Shown here: in pieces, positions 50,426 to 59,156 of the stretch
How the letters are laid out: the number at the start of each line of letters is the position of its first letter
How positions within the stretch are numbered: the first letter of the stretch is position 1
From: Indolivaga capnocytophagoides DSM 22835
GTDB lineage: Bacteria > Bacteroidota > Bacteroidia > Bacteroidales > Dysgonomonadaceae
Length of the DNA stretch: 64,000 nucleotides
Reading direction: 5' to 3'
NCBI RefSeq assembly: GCF_000426485.1
Contig: NZ_AUFL01000008.1
Coordinates: 186,001 to 250,000, forward strand
Notes under the pieces: generated by a model
Database searches by the model: none
What the model was told of the DNA's origin: nothing
Seen by the model: only the letters and a program-made list of their open reading frames with translations
Program-made: the position numbers and the translations under genes

Positions 50426-51661
50426 ATGTCAGATTTATTTATAGATAAAGAGCACCCTTTTGCAAAGATTGTCAGAGAGCAACGCTTTGAAGATGGACGT
50501 GAACTTTCGGTTTTGAATTTTGGACCGACACACCCATCTACGCACGGTGTATTTCAAAATATATTGTTGATGGATGGCGAACGCATTCTGGATGCTGATA
50601 CCACCATTGGTTATATTCATCGGGCTTTTGAAAAAATTGCCGAGAATAGAACCTTTTATCAGATTACTCCATTAACAGATCGTATGAACTACTGTTCGGC
50701 ACCGATAAATAATATGTGTTGGTGGATGACTGTAGAGAAAGCTCTTGGTGTAGAAGTGCCGAAGAGGGCTCAATATATGCGTGTAATCATTATGGAAATA
50801 GCACGTATAACCGATCACCTCATTTGTAACTCCATATTAGGGGTCGATTTGGGTGCCTATTCTCCATTTTTATATGTAATGAAATATCGTGAGCTGGCTT
50901 ACGAAATATACGAAGAGATATGCGGTGCACGTATGACTACCAATATGGGACGTATCGGAGGTTTCGAGCGTGACTGGAGTGAGGCTGCATGGCGGAAATT
51001 GGATGAGTTTCTCGAAGGATTCCCTAAAGCATGGGATGAGTTAGAGAGAGCATTTGTTCGTAACCGTATATTCATGGATCGTACTGTGGGGGCAGGAGCT
51101 ATATCGGCAGAAAAAGCCATTAATTATGGATTTACAGGGCCAAACTTACGAGCTACTGGTGTAGATTACGATGTACGTGTTGCACAACCTTACAGTTCGT
51201 ATGAAGATTTCGATTTTATTATACCTGTTGGTACAGAAGGCGATACATATGACCGTTGGTGTGTGCGTGCAGCAGAGATAAAAGAAAGTTTGAAAATTAT
51301 TCGTCAGGCAAAAGATAACTTACCCGAAGGAGAGTATCACGCAGATGTTCCGGATTATTATCTGCCGCCCAAAGATGAAGTTTATACCAGCATGGAAGCT
51401 TTGATTAATCACTTCAAAATAGTTATGGGGGAAGTTCCCGTTCCTATAGCCGAAGTATATCATTCGGTTGAAGGTGCAAATGGCGAATTAGGAATGTATC
51501 TGATAACTGATGGATCGAGAGCTCCATTCCGTTTACACTTCCGTCGCCCGTGTTTTATATATTATCAGGCATTCCCTGAACTGATCAAAGGAGGAATGTT
51601 CTCAGATGCAGTGGCTACATTATCAAGTATTAATGTTATAGCCGGAGAACTTGACGCATAA
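50426..51661 (+). CDS. nuoD: NADH-quinone oxidoreductase subunit D
   Basis: 411 residues, the 49-kDa subunit forming the quinone-binding chamber with NuoB. Visible motifs are FGPTHPSTHGVFQNIL (31-46, quinone-site His and Thr), GYIHRAFEKIAE, PLTDRMNYCSAPINN, and the C-terminal YYQAFPELIKGGMFSDAVATLSSINVIAGELD. The sequence is full-length. Confidence 0.98.
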   Translation: MSDLFIDKEHPFAKIVREQRFEDGRELSVLNFGPTHPSTHGVFQNILLMDGERILDADTTIGYIHRAFEKIAENRTFYQITPLTDRMNYCSAPINNMCWWMTVEKALGVEVPKRAQYMRVIIMEIARITDHLICNSILGVDLGAYSPFLYVMKYRELAYEIYEEICGARMTTNMGRIGGFERDWSEAAWRKLDEFLEGFPKAWDELERAFVRNRIFMDRTVGAGAISAEKAINYGFTGPNLRATGVDYDVRVAQPYSSYEDFDFIIPVGTEGDTYDRWCVRAAEIKESLKIIRQAKDNLPEGEYHADVPDYYLPPKDEVYTSMEALINHFKIVMGEVPVPIAEVYHSVEGANGELGMYLITDGSRAPFRLHFRRPCFIYYQAFPELIKGGMFSDAVATLSSINVIAGELDA

Positions 51662-51673
51662 ACTATTGTATCA

Positions 51674-52198
51674 ATGGAAATAAAAGAATATAAACAAGAA
51701 ATAAATATCACACCTGAATTGCAGGGGCGGATTGATGAGCTTATCGGTCATTATCCGGCTGATAAGAAAAAATCGGCGATGCTTCCTGTTTTACATGCGG
51801 TACAAGATGCTCATGATAACTGGCTTAGTGTAGGACTCATGAATAAAGTTGCTGAAATACTTGAAGTAAGTCCTATTGAGGTATATGAAGTGGTAACATT
51901 TTATACGATGTTCAATCAGAAACCTAGAGGTAAATATACATTTGAATTTTGCCGGACATCTTGCTGTTCTATTCGTGGAGGAGAGGATATGATTGACTAT
52001 GCATGCAATAAATTAGGAATTAAGGAGGGTGAAACTACCGAAGACGGATTGTTTAGTGTTGTCGGTGTAGAATGTCTGGGTGCGTGTGGATATGCACCGA
52101 TGCTTCAATTGGGAGATTTCTATCATGAACATCTCACTGAAGATAAATTTGATGTTCTTGTAGAAGATTGCAAACAAGGTAAAATAAAACTAGATTAA
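51674..52198 (+). CDS. nuoE: NADH-quinone oxidoreductase subunit E
   Basis: 174 residues of the 24-kDa thioredoxin-like [2Fe-2S] subunit (N1a). The cluster ligands are two Cys in FCRTSCCSIRGG (C-x4-C) and two in VECLGACGYAPM (C-x3-C), as expected. It belongs to the NADH-oxidising module with NuoF and NuoG. Bacteroides species generally lack nuoEFG, so its presence here is notable. The gene starts 12 bases after nuoD. Confidence 0.96.
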   Translation: MEIKEYKQEINITPELQGRIDELIGHYPADKKKSAMLPVLHAVQDAHDNWLSVGLMNKVAEILEVSPIEVYEVVTFYTMFNQKPRGKYTFEFCRTSCCSIRGGEDMIDYACNKLGIKEGETTEDGLFSVVGVECLGACGYAPMLQLGDFYHEHLTEDKFDVLVEDCKQGKIKLD

Positions 52199-52207
52199 GA
52201 GGTTGCG

Positions 52208-53581
52208 ATGGCTAGAAAGATATTATTCGAAAATATAGATATTCCGGGAATAAAGGATTACGAAGTCTATCGTAAAAACGGAGGTTACAGGTCTGTTGAA
52301 AAAGCCTTGAAGACGATGACTCCTGATCAGATTGTGGAAGAGGTAAAAACATCGGGACTTAGAGGTCGTGGTGGAGCCGGTTTTCCTATGGGATTGAAAT
52401 GGAGCTTTATTGATAAAAAATCGGGGAAACCTCGTCACTTAGTGGTGAATGCCGATGAATCGGAACCCGGTACATTCAAAGACCGTTATCTGATGGAACA
52501 TATTCCTCATTTATTGATAGAGGGAGCTATTGTTTCGAGTTTTGCATTGGAAGCTCATTTGTCTTACATCTACATCAGAGGTGAGTATATGTGGGTTTTC
52601 AAGATATTGGAAAAAGCGATAAAGGAAGCCTATGCTAATGGATGGCTGGGCAAAAATATATTAGGTACAGGTTACGACCTCGACTTATACGTACACTGTG
52701 GAGCTGGAGCTTATATCTGCGGAGAAGAAACTGCATTGATTGAATCATTAGAGGGTAAACGGGGAAATCCTCGTATCAAACCTCCGTTTCCTGCTGTAAG
52801 TGGTCTTTGGGCTGAACCTACAGTAGTGAATAATGTTGAATCTATATCTGCTGTTTCATGGATTGTAAATAACAGTGGTGAAGAATACGCTAAGATAGGT
52901 TTAGGTAAATCTACCGGAACAAAATTAATTTCCGCATCAGGGCATATTAAAAATCCCGGTGTTTACGAAATAGAGTTGGGGTTATCTGTTGATGAATTTA
53001 TGAATTCTGATGAATATCTGGGTGGTATGATCGATGATCGTCCACTGAAAGCGTTTATTCCGGGAGGATCTTCTGTCCCCGTTTTACCGGCACAATATAT
53101 ATTCAAGACAGCTAACGGTGAAGATCGTTTGATGACATACGAATCTTTGGCTGATGGTGGATTCACTACAGGTTCATCATTAGGTTCGGGAGGATTTATC
53201 GTTTATAACGATTCGGCTTGTATTGTTCGTAATACATGGAATTTCTCGAGGTTTTATCATCATGAGAGTTGCGGACAATGTTCACCTTGTCGTGAAGGTA
53301 CAGGATGGATGGAGAAAATTCTGCACCGTATCGAAAATGGAATGGGGCGTGAAGAAGATATCGACCTGCTCTGGAGCATACAGGGTAAAATAGAAGGGAA
53401 TACAATTTGCCCGTTGGGAGATGCAGCAGCTTGGCCGGTTGCGGCAGCTATCCGTCATTTCCGTGAAGAATTTGAATATCATGTAAGATTTCCTGAAAAG
53501 GTAAAAAATAGAAATCATTTTGTAGATGAACCGATGCAAAAGGTTAGACATCTATTAGTTGATCAACGATTAGGAGTTTAG
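52208..53581 (+). CDS. nuoF: NADH-quinone oxidoreductase subunit F
   Basis: 457 residues of the 51-kDa subunit that binds NADH, FMN and cluster N3. Motifs visible are [18 protein letters not shown] (FMN/NADH glycine-rich loop), [32 protein letters not shown], and the [4Fe-4S] ligands in [15 protein letters not shown] plus [13 protein letters not shown]. Full-length with an intact SLBB domain. With NuoE and the short NuoG it would form an NADH-dehydrogenase module. Confidence 0.97.
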   Translation: MARKILFENIDIPGIKDYEVYRKNGGYRSVEKALKTMTPDQIVEEVKTSGLRGRGGAGFPMGLKWSFIDKKSGKPRHLVVNADESEPGTFKDRYLMEHIPHLLIEGAIVSSFALEAHLSYIYIRGEYMWVFKILEKAIKEAYANGWLGKNILGTGYDLDLYVHCGAGAYICGEETALIESLEGKRGNPRIKPPFPAVSGLWAEPTVVNNVESISAVSWIVNNSGEEYAKIGLGKSTGTKLISASGHIKNPGVYEIELGLSVDEFMNSDEYLGGMIDDRPLKAFIPGGSSVPVLPAQYIFKTANGEDRLMTYESLADGGFTTGSSLGSGGFIVYNDSACIVRNTWNFSRFYHHESCGQCSPCREGTGWMEKILHRIENGMGREEDIDLLWSIQGKIEGNTICPLGDAAAWPVAAAIRHFREEFEYHVRFPEKVKNRNHFVDEPMQKVRHLLVDQRLGV

Positions 53582-53584
53582 AAA

Positions 53585-54631
53585 ATGAAAATTACGATAG
53601 ATGAACATACAATAGAGGTCGAACCGGGAACTACCATCCTGCAAGCTGCACGGATGATTGGTGGAGACTGTGTTCCTCCTACGATGTGTTACTATTCCAA
53701 ATTGAAAGATTGTGGAGGTAAATGTCGTTGCTGTTTGGTAGAAGTTACAAAAGGCAGTGAACGGGACCCTCGTCCGATGCCGAAACTTCAGCCTTCGTGT
53801 GTGACGTCCGTACAAGATGGTATGGAGGTAAAAAGTGCCACTTCGCCACGTGCACTAGAAGCCCGTCAGGCTGTGACTGAATTTTTGCTAATCAACCATC
53901 CCTTGGATTGTCCTGTATGTGACCAGGCCGGAGAATGTGATTTGCAAAATCTTGCATATGGCAATAAAAATTTCAAGACCAGATATATTGAACAAAAGAG
54001 AACATATGAGCCGGAAGATATCGGCCCCTATATTCAACTACATATGAACCGTTGTGTCCTTTGCTATCGCTGTGTGAAACTGGCTGACCAATTGACACCC
54101 GAACGTGTACATGGTGTTGTCGGACGTGGCGATCATGCCCAGATATCAACTTATATATCAAAAGCTATTGACAATTCGTTTTCAGGTAACATGATAGATG
54201 TATGTCCGGTAGGGGCATTGACTGATAAGACATTCCGTTTCGAATCTCGTGTTTGGTTTAATAAGCCTTTTAATGCGCATCGTGATTGTTCTCATTGTTC
54301 CGGCAAGGTGACTTTATGGATGTTTGGTGATCATGTACAACGGGTAACAGCTCGTAAAGATCAGTATCACGAAGTAGAAGAATTTATCTGTAACGAATGT
54401 CGTTTCGATCATAAAAAAGCCGAAGACTGGGTAATTGAAGGTCCTCGTAAATTTGAGAAGGATTCGGTACTGAATGTCAATAATTATACTCGTTCATTGA
54501 AGAAGGTGAAGATAGAAACTGACGATTTGGTGTTGGAAGGACGTAAGCAGGATCAGAAGAAAATAAGTATGTCGGGCTTTCCTTTTGATGAAACCGAACT
54601 TGAAGAAATTAAAAAAGTAAAAGAAGAGTAA
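53585..54631 (+). CDS. nuoG: NADH-quinone oxidoreductase subunit G, short form
   Basis: 348 residues, versus about 900 in E. coli. A [2Fe-2S] domain (C-x10-C-x2-C-x13-C type, residues about 36-65: CYYSKLKDCGGKCRCC) is followed by the His-ligated [4Fe-4S] region HPLDCPVCDQAGECDL. NRCVLCYRCVKLAD and DVCPVGALTDK then supply the other [4Fe-4S] cluster. DCSHCSGKVTLW plus FICNECR begin the molybdopterin-type domain, which is then cut off. The missing ~550 residues form the molybdopterin-fold domain. This trimmed form is consistent with a Bacteroidota lineage variant rather than a frameshift, since the frame ends cleanly and nuoH follows 12 bases later. Confidence 0.9.
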   Translation: MKITIDEHTIEVEPGTTILQAARMIGGDCVPPTMCYYSKLKDCGGKCRCCLVEVTKGSERDPRPMPKLQPSCVTSVQDGMEVKSATSPRALEARQAVTEFLLINHPLDCPVCDQAGECDLQNLAYGNKNFKTRYIEQKRTYEPEDIGPYIQLHMNRCVLCYRCVKLADQLTPERVHGVVGRGDHAQISTYISKAIDNSFSGNMIDVCPVGALTDKTFRFESRVWFNKPFNAHRDCSHCSGKVTLWMFGDHVQRVTARKDQYHEVEEFICNECRFDHKKAEDWVIEGPRKFEKDSVLNVNNYTRSLKKVKIETDDLVLEGRKQDQKKISMSGFPFDETELEEIKKVKEE

Positions 54632-54643
54632 GGTCATAAGCAT

Positions 54644-55675
54644 ATGGAGATTTCATTTATAATAGAAAAATTGGTTCTTATACTTATAGTATTTGCCGTT
54701 ACAATGTTCTTTGCTTTATATTCTACATTGGCAGAACGGAAAATTGCAGGGTTTATTCAAGACCGTTATGGTCCTAACCGTGCTGGTATATTTGGTATTT
54801 TGCAACCTCTCTGTGATGGAGCCAAATTATTTTCGAAAGAAGAATTCATTCCGAATACACCCAACAAGTTTTTATTTATAATAGGACCTGGTATCGCAAT
54901 GACAGTCTCTCTTTTGGGTAGTGCTGTTATACCGTGGGCTGAAAAGTTTGTAATTGCCGGAGTAGAATATGTTCCTCAGGTAGGAGAAATAAATATTGCA
55001 TTATTATATGTTGTAGCAGTTATGTCTACAAGTATCTATGGTATCGTAATAGGGGCTTGGGCGTCTAACAATAAGTATTCGCTATTGGGTGGTATTCGTG
55101 CCGGAGCTCAAATGGTATCGTACGAAGTTGCGATGGGACTTTCATTAATCGCCTTGGTGATGATGACGGGTACTTTAAGCCTTCGTGAGATTACAGAACA
55201 GCAAGCCGGATTCGGATGGAATATTTTCTTTCAGCCTATTACTTTCCTGATATTTCTGGTTTGTGCATTTGCAGAATGTAACCGTACACCTTTCGATTTG
55301 GCTGAGTGCGAGTCGGAATTGGTAAATGGTCACCATACCGAATTTTCCTCTATGAAAATGGGATTTTATATGTTTTCGGAATATGTGAGTATGTTTTTCT
55401 CGTCTGCATTGATATCTATTCTTTTCTTTGGAGGATATAATTATCCGGGAATGGAATGGGTTGCTGCTAATTGGGGTATAAACATAGCTAATGTATTAGC
55501 TGTATTATCAATTTTAGCAAAAACATCGTTCTTTATATTCTTCTTTATGTGGGTTAGGTGGACTATTCCTAGATTCCGCTATGACCAATTGATGAATCTG
55601 GGTTGGAAAATATTATTCCCTCTTGCTATTGTCAACATCTTGTTGGTAGGGTTAGGAGTACTTATATTTAATTAA
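54644..55675 (+). CDS. nuoH: NADH-quinone oxidoreductase subunit H
   Basis: 343 residues with about eight membrane helices. It forms the quinone-tunnel entrance and proton path. Characteristic segments include ERKIAGFIQDRYGPNRAG (31-48), FAECNRTPFDLAECESELVNGHHTEFS (quinone loop with the acidic cluster) and WVRWTIPRFRYDQLM. Full-length. A degenerate AAGGTC hairpin-like sequence precedes the start. Confidence 0.97.
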   Translation: MEISFIIEKLVLILIVFAVTMFFALYSTLAERKIAGFIQDRYGPNRAGIFGILQPLCDGAKLFSKEEFIPNTPNKFLFIIGPGIAMTVSLLGSAVIPWAEKFVIAGVEYVPQVGEINIALLYVVAVMSTSIYGIVIGAWASNNKYSLLGGIRAGAQMVSYEVAMGLSLIALVMMTGTLSLREITEQQAGFGWNIFFQPITFLIFLVCAFAECNRTPFDLAECESELVNGHHTEFSSMKMGFYMFSEYVSMFFSSALISILFFGGYNYPGMEWVAANWGINIANVLAVLSILAKTSFFIFFFMWVRWTIPRFRYDQLMNLGWKILFPLAIVNILLVGLGVLIFN

Positions 55676-55684
55676 GGTATAAAA

Positions 55685-56218
55685 ATGGCTATTGAAAATA
55701 TATCATTATCAGGACGTAAAACAGCGGTAACCAATAAAGAGATGTCTTTTTGGGAACGTATCTACCTTGTGCAGATCGTAAAAGGTATGATGATTACAAT
55801 TAGGCACTTTTTTATGAAAAAGGTGACGATTCAATATCCTGAACAGAAGCGTACATATAGTCCTGTGTATAGAGGGCAACATGTATTGATGCGTGACGAA
55901 GAAGGACGTGAACGTTGCACGGCTTGCGGATTATGTGCTTTGGCATGCCCTGCAGAGGCTATAACTATGAAGGCTGCAGAACGGACAAAAGCTGAGTTGC
56001 ACTTGTATCGTGAGGAAAAATATGCTGCCATATATGAGATAAATATGCTGCGCTGTATATTTTGCGGATTGTGCGAAGATGCTTGTCCCAAAGAAGCCAT
56101 CTTTTTGACTAAATCGCAGAAGCATGTAAATGTAGGGACTAATCGTGAGAGCTTTATCTATGGAAAAGATAAGCTGGTAATCTCGGTAGAAGATGGTAAA
56201 AACAAAAGATACAATTGA
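55685..56218 (+). CDS. nuoI: NADH-quinone oxidoreductase subunit I
   Basis: 177 residues of the 23-kDa subunit with two [4Fe-4S] clusters (N6a/N6b) linking the hydrophilic chain to N2. Ligands are in CTACGLCALACP and CIFCGLCEDACP. It has an amphipathic N-terminal membrane-contact helix. The gene starts 9 bases after nuoH. Confidence 0.97.
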   Translation: MAIENISLSGRKTAVTNKEMSFWERIYLVQIVKGMMITIRHFFMKKVTIQYPEQKRTYSPVYRGQHVLMRDEEGRERCTACGLCALACPAEAITMKAAERTKAELHLYREEKYAAIYEINMLRCIFCGLCEDACPKEAIFLTKSQKHVNVGTNRESFIYGKDKLVISVEDGKNKRYN

Positions 56219-56231
56219 ATAATCAAAAAAG

Positions 56232-56732
56232 ATGATTACAATAATTTTTTATATTCTGGCGGCAATTACATTAGGTTCGGGTCTGTTGACTGTATTGTCT
56301 AAAAATCCCGTACATAGTGCAATTTATATGATTGTCTGCTTTTTTTCAATTGCCGGACACTTTTTGATGCTTAATGCACAGTTCCTATCTGTAATACATA
56401 TTATTGTGTATACCGGAGCAATTATGGTGCTGTTACTGTTTACCTTAATGCTTATGAATCTGAATGAACAGCATGAGCCCGCTAAAAAAATAGCGAGTAG
56501 GGTTGCTGCAACAGTTTCTGCATGCCTGATGGTGGTGGTTATGCTGGCTGCTCTATTGAAAGCTACACCGCAGATAGAGGTTTACAAGAATGCAGAGGTT
56601 GATTTTCAGTCGGTAAAAGTGATTGGCGATGTTATTCTGAATGAATATTTAGTACCATTCGAGTTTGCATCTGTATTGCTTATTGCTTCGATGATCGGTG
56701 CGGTATTAATATCCAAGAGAGAAAATAGATAA
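56232..56732 (+). CDS. nuoJ: NADH-quinone oxidoreductase subunit J
   Basis: 166 residues with five membrane helices. Conserved NuoJ features include NPVHSAIYMIVCFFSIAGHFLMLNAQFLSVIHIIVYTGAIMVLLLFTLMLMN, with the third helix carrying the conserved Tyr and Glu/Gly region. Starts 13 bases after nuoI. Confidence 0.96.
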   Translation: MITIIFYILAAITLGSGLLTVLSKNPVHSAIYMIVCFFSIAGHFLMLNAQFLSVIHIIVYTGAIMVLLLFTLMLMNLNEQHEPAKKIASRVAATVSACLMVVVMLAALLKATPQIEVYKNAEVDFQSVKVIGDVILNEYLVPFEFASVLLIASMIGAVLISKRENR

Positions 56733-56745
56733 GAAAATATAATAA

Positions 56746-56760
56746 AAGGCCTAAAGCCTT
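56746..56760. repeat. Palindrome AAGGCCTAAAGCCTT before nuoK
   Basis: Arms AAGGC/GCCTT around CTAAA. Relative to AAGGT/ACCTT, a T-A pair has become C-G in both arms, a compensatory change. It ends 14 bases before the nuoK ATG. Confidence 0.65.
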
Positions 56761-56774
56761 AATGCGTAAAAGCT

Positions 56775-57095
56775 ATGCAAGATATATTAGAACAAGTTGG
56801 AATAAATAATTACATCTATCTGTCGGCTTTGCTGTTTTGTGTAGGTGTACTGGGTATGCTGTACAGGCGTAGTACGATAGTCATGTTAATGTCTGTAGAA
56901 TTGATGCTTGCTGCTGCCAATATGTTGTTGGCTGTATTTTCGGTTTATCATCAGGATGCCAGTGCTCAGGTATTTGTCATTTTTTCGATGGCTGTAGCTG
57001 CCGCTGAAGTAGCAGTTGGGTTGGCTATCTTAGTTTCAATTTTCCGAAATATCGGTTCTATTGATATTGATAAATTAAAAAACTTGAAAGGATAA
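56775..57095 (+). CDS. nuoK: NADH-quinone oxidoreductase subunit K
   Basis: 106 residues with three membrane helices. The conserved buried glutamates of the proton channel are in SVELMLAAAN and MAVAAAEVAVGLAILV. It is the MnhC-like subunit. The gene is preceded by one palindrome and followed by another that starts at its stop codon. Confidence 0.97.
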   Translation: MQDILEQVGINNYIYLSALLFCVGVLGMLYRRSTIVMLMSVELMLAAANMLLAVFSVYHQDASAQVFVIFSMAVAAAEVAVGLAILVSIFRNIGSIDIDKLKNLKG

Positions 57096-57190
57096 GCCGC
57101 AGGCTTTTTTATTTGAAACAAGGTAGAATTGTAAATCAATATAATATATAGTTATTATTTTTTAATAATGCTTTAAATACTTACTATAAC
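57094..57190 (-). repeat. Composite intergenic repeat between nuoK and nuoL, minus orientation
   Basis: The palindrome AAGCCGCAGGCTT (57094-57106, arms AAGCC/GGCTT) begins at the nuoK stop. The other end, TAAATACTTACTATAACT (minus strand AGTTATAGTAAGTATTTA), ends just before the nuoL start. About 97 bases between two subunit genes of one operon, where other junctions are 0-15 bases. Confidence 0.6.
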
Positions 57191-57195
57191 TAAGG

Positions 57196-59082
57196 ATGGA
57201 GACAGGATTGGTATTATTACTTTTGATTTTTCCGCTGATAGGTTTTTTGATAAATCTGTTTGGGGGTAAAAAGTTAGGAAAGACACTACCGGGGCTTATA
57301 GGAACAACAGCTGTAGCTGGTAGTTTTGTTATTACGTTAATTTATTTCATTAAGATATTATCGACCGGAGAGGCTCTTCATATCCATTTGTTTCAGTGGG
57401 TAAGTTTCGCTGAGTTTACTGTTAATTTCGATTTATTGTTAGATCAATTATCTCTAATCTGGTTGATGTTTGTAACAGGTATCGGTACATTGATTCATTT
57501 GTATTCGATCGGTTATATGAAAGGCGATGAGCATATCGACCGCTTTTTTGCTTATCTCAATCTGTTTATCCTGTTTATGATTATTCTTGTGACAGCTAAC
57601 AATTTGGCTATCATGTTTATCGGATGGGAAGGAGTTGGTCTTTGCTCTTATTTACTTATAGGATTCTGGTATAAAAATCATAAGTTCAATGATGCAGCAA
57701 AGAAAGCGTTTATTATGAATAGGATAGGGGACTTCGGATTTCTTACCGGAGTATTTACCCTTGGATATATCTTCAAAACAATTGATTTTGATTCTTTAAA
57801 ATTAGCGGTAACGACTACTTCTAATTTGGGAGTGAGCGGATTGTTAAGTGTCGGAACATTTTGTCTTTTTGTCGGAGCAATGGGTAAGAGTGCCCAGATA
57901 CCGCTATATACATGGTTGCCTGATGCGATGGCCGGACCAACTCCTGTTTCGGCATTGATACACGCTGCAACGATGGTGACTGCCGGTATATTTATGGTGA
58001 CCCGCCTAAATTTCCTCTTCAATCTGACTCCCGATGTACAGATGATTATAGCTGTCATAGGATCAGTTACGGCATTGTTTGCTGCTTCTATCGGTATGTT
58101 TCAGACTGATATTAAGAAAGTATTGGCATACTCCACCGTATCTCAGTTGGGGTTGATGTTCTTGGCTGTAGGGTTAGGTGCTTATCATGTAGCAGTATTC
58201 CATGTTATAACTCATGCATTCTTCAAAGCTTGCCTTTTCCTTGGATCGGGTTCGGTAATACATGCCATGGGCGGCGAACAGGATATGCGTAAAATGGGTG
58301 GGTTGCGTAAAGCATTACCTATAACATTTGCTACATTCTTTATATCTACACTGTCTATTTCGGGAATTCCTCCCTTTGCCGGGTTCTTCTCGAAAGATGA
58401 AATAATGATTACTGCTTTTGAACACAATAAAGTTCTTTGGATTTTAGCTGCTCTAGCTTCTCTGATGACTGCCTTTTATATGTTCAGAGCATTGTTTCTT
58501 ACATTTAATAAAGATTTCAGAGGCACTGAAGAGCAAAAACGTCATTTACACGAATCTCCGTCGGTAATGACTCTTCCTCTTATTATTCTGGCTGTTTTAG
58601 CTACAGTGGGAGGTCTTATCAGTTTGCCTTTCGGATATAGCTGGCTGAATGGTTATCTTTCTCCCGTCTTATCCGCAGGTATACCTGAAGCTCATGGGGC
58701 GGGTACACTTCAAATCGTATTGATTGCGATTTCAATAGCAATTGCCCTCATTGGTTTAGCTGTTGCTTATTATCAGTACATCTTAAAATCTGTTGTACCA
58801 GAAGAAGATGATAAAATCACAGGATTTGCAAAAATTGCTTACAATAAATATTATATTGATGAGATATATAATGCTGCATTTGTAAAACCATTCTATGTAT
58901 TGGCAAACTTTTTCAAGAATATAGTTGAAAAAGTAATGAATGCTATCGTATTCGGTTTTGGTTACCTGATCGGTGCATTGTCAATTCCTTTAAGAGCCGT
59001 CCAAAATGGAAGTATCGGGGTTTACCTGTTCTTCTTTGTTATCGGGTTCTGTACGATTGCAGCTTACCTATTTCTTGTCTAG
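57196..59082 (+). CDS. nuoL: NADH-quinone oxidoreductase subunit L
   Basis: 628 residues with about 16 membrane helices, the largest antiporter-like proton pump subunit, with the long C-terminal lateral helix (about 545-600). Motifs include WEGVGLCSYLLIGFW (Glu of the ion channel), GAMGKSAQIPLYTWLPDAMAGPTPVSALIHAATMVTAG (Lys and His) and DIKKVLAYSTVSQLGLMF. Full-length. Confidence 0.98.
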   Translation: METGLVLLLLIFPLIGFLINLFGGKKLGKTLPGLIGTTAVAGSFVITLIYFIKILSTGEALHIHLFQWVSFAEFTVNFDLLLDQLSLIWLMFVTGIGTLIHLYSIGYMKGDEHIDRFFAYLNLFILFMIILVTANNLAIMFIGWEGVGLCSYLLIGFWYKNHKFNDAAKKAFIMNRIGDFGFLTGVFTLGYIFKTIDFDSLKLAVTTTSNLGVSGLLSVGTFCLFVGAMGKSAQIPLYTWLPDAMAGPTPVSALIHAATMVTAGIFMVTRLNFLFNLTPDVQMIIAVIGSVTALFAASIGMFQTDIKKVLAYSTVSQLGLMFLAVGLGAYHVAVFHVITHAFFKACLFLGSGSVIHAMGGEQDMRKMGGLRKALPITFATFFISTLSISGIPPFAGFFSKDEIMITAFEHNKVLWILAALASLMTAFYMFRALFLTFNKDFRGTEEQKRHLHESPSVMTLPLIILAVLATVGGLISLPFGYSWLNGYLSPVLSAGIPEAHGAGTLQIVLIAISIAIALIGLAVAYYQYILKSVVPEEDDKITGFAKIAYNKYYIDEIYNAAFVKPFYVLANFFKNIVEKVMNAIVFGFGYLIGALSIPLRAVQNGSIGVYLFFFVIGFCTIAAYLFLV

Positions 59083-59100
59083 TTAATCAGTTGGGGGAAA

Positions 59101-59140
59101 CGTTTACTAATAAATGATTATAAAAGGGTCTGAAACCCTT
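59101..59140 (+). repeat. Palindrome AAGGGTCTGAAACCCTT before nuoM, with repeat remnant
   Basis: The palindrome (59124-59140) has 6-bp arms AAGGGT/ACCCTT around CTGAA. The preceding CGTTTACTAATAAATGATTATA resembles the type B composite repeat. It ends 16 bases before the nuoM ATG. Confidence 0.65.
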
Positions 59141-59156
59141 ACAATTTTATAAAAAT

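Noticed and set aside
53585-54631. Frameshift truncation of nuoG
   Set aside because: The frame ends cleanly after a charged tail and nuoH follows 12 bases later with no leftover molybdopterin-domain sequence in any frame, so it looks like a natural short form.
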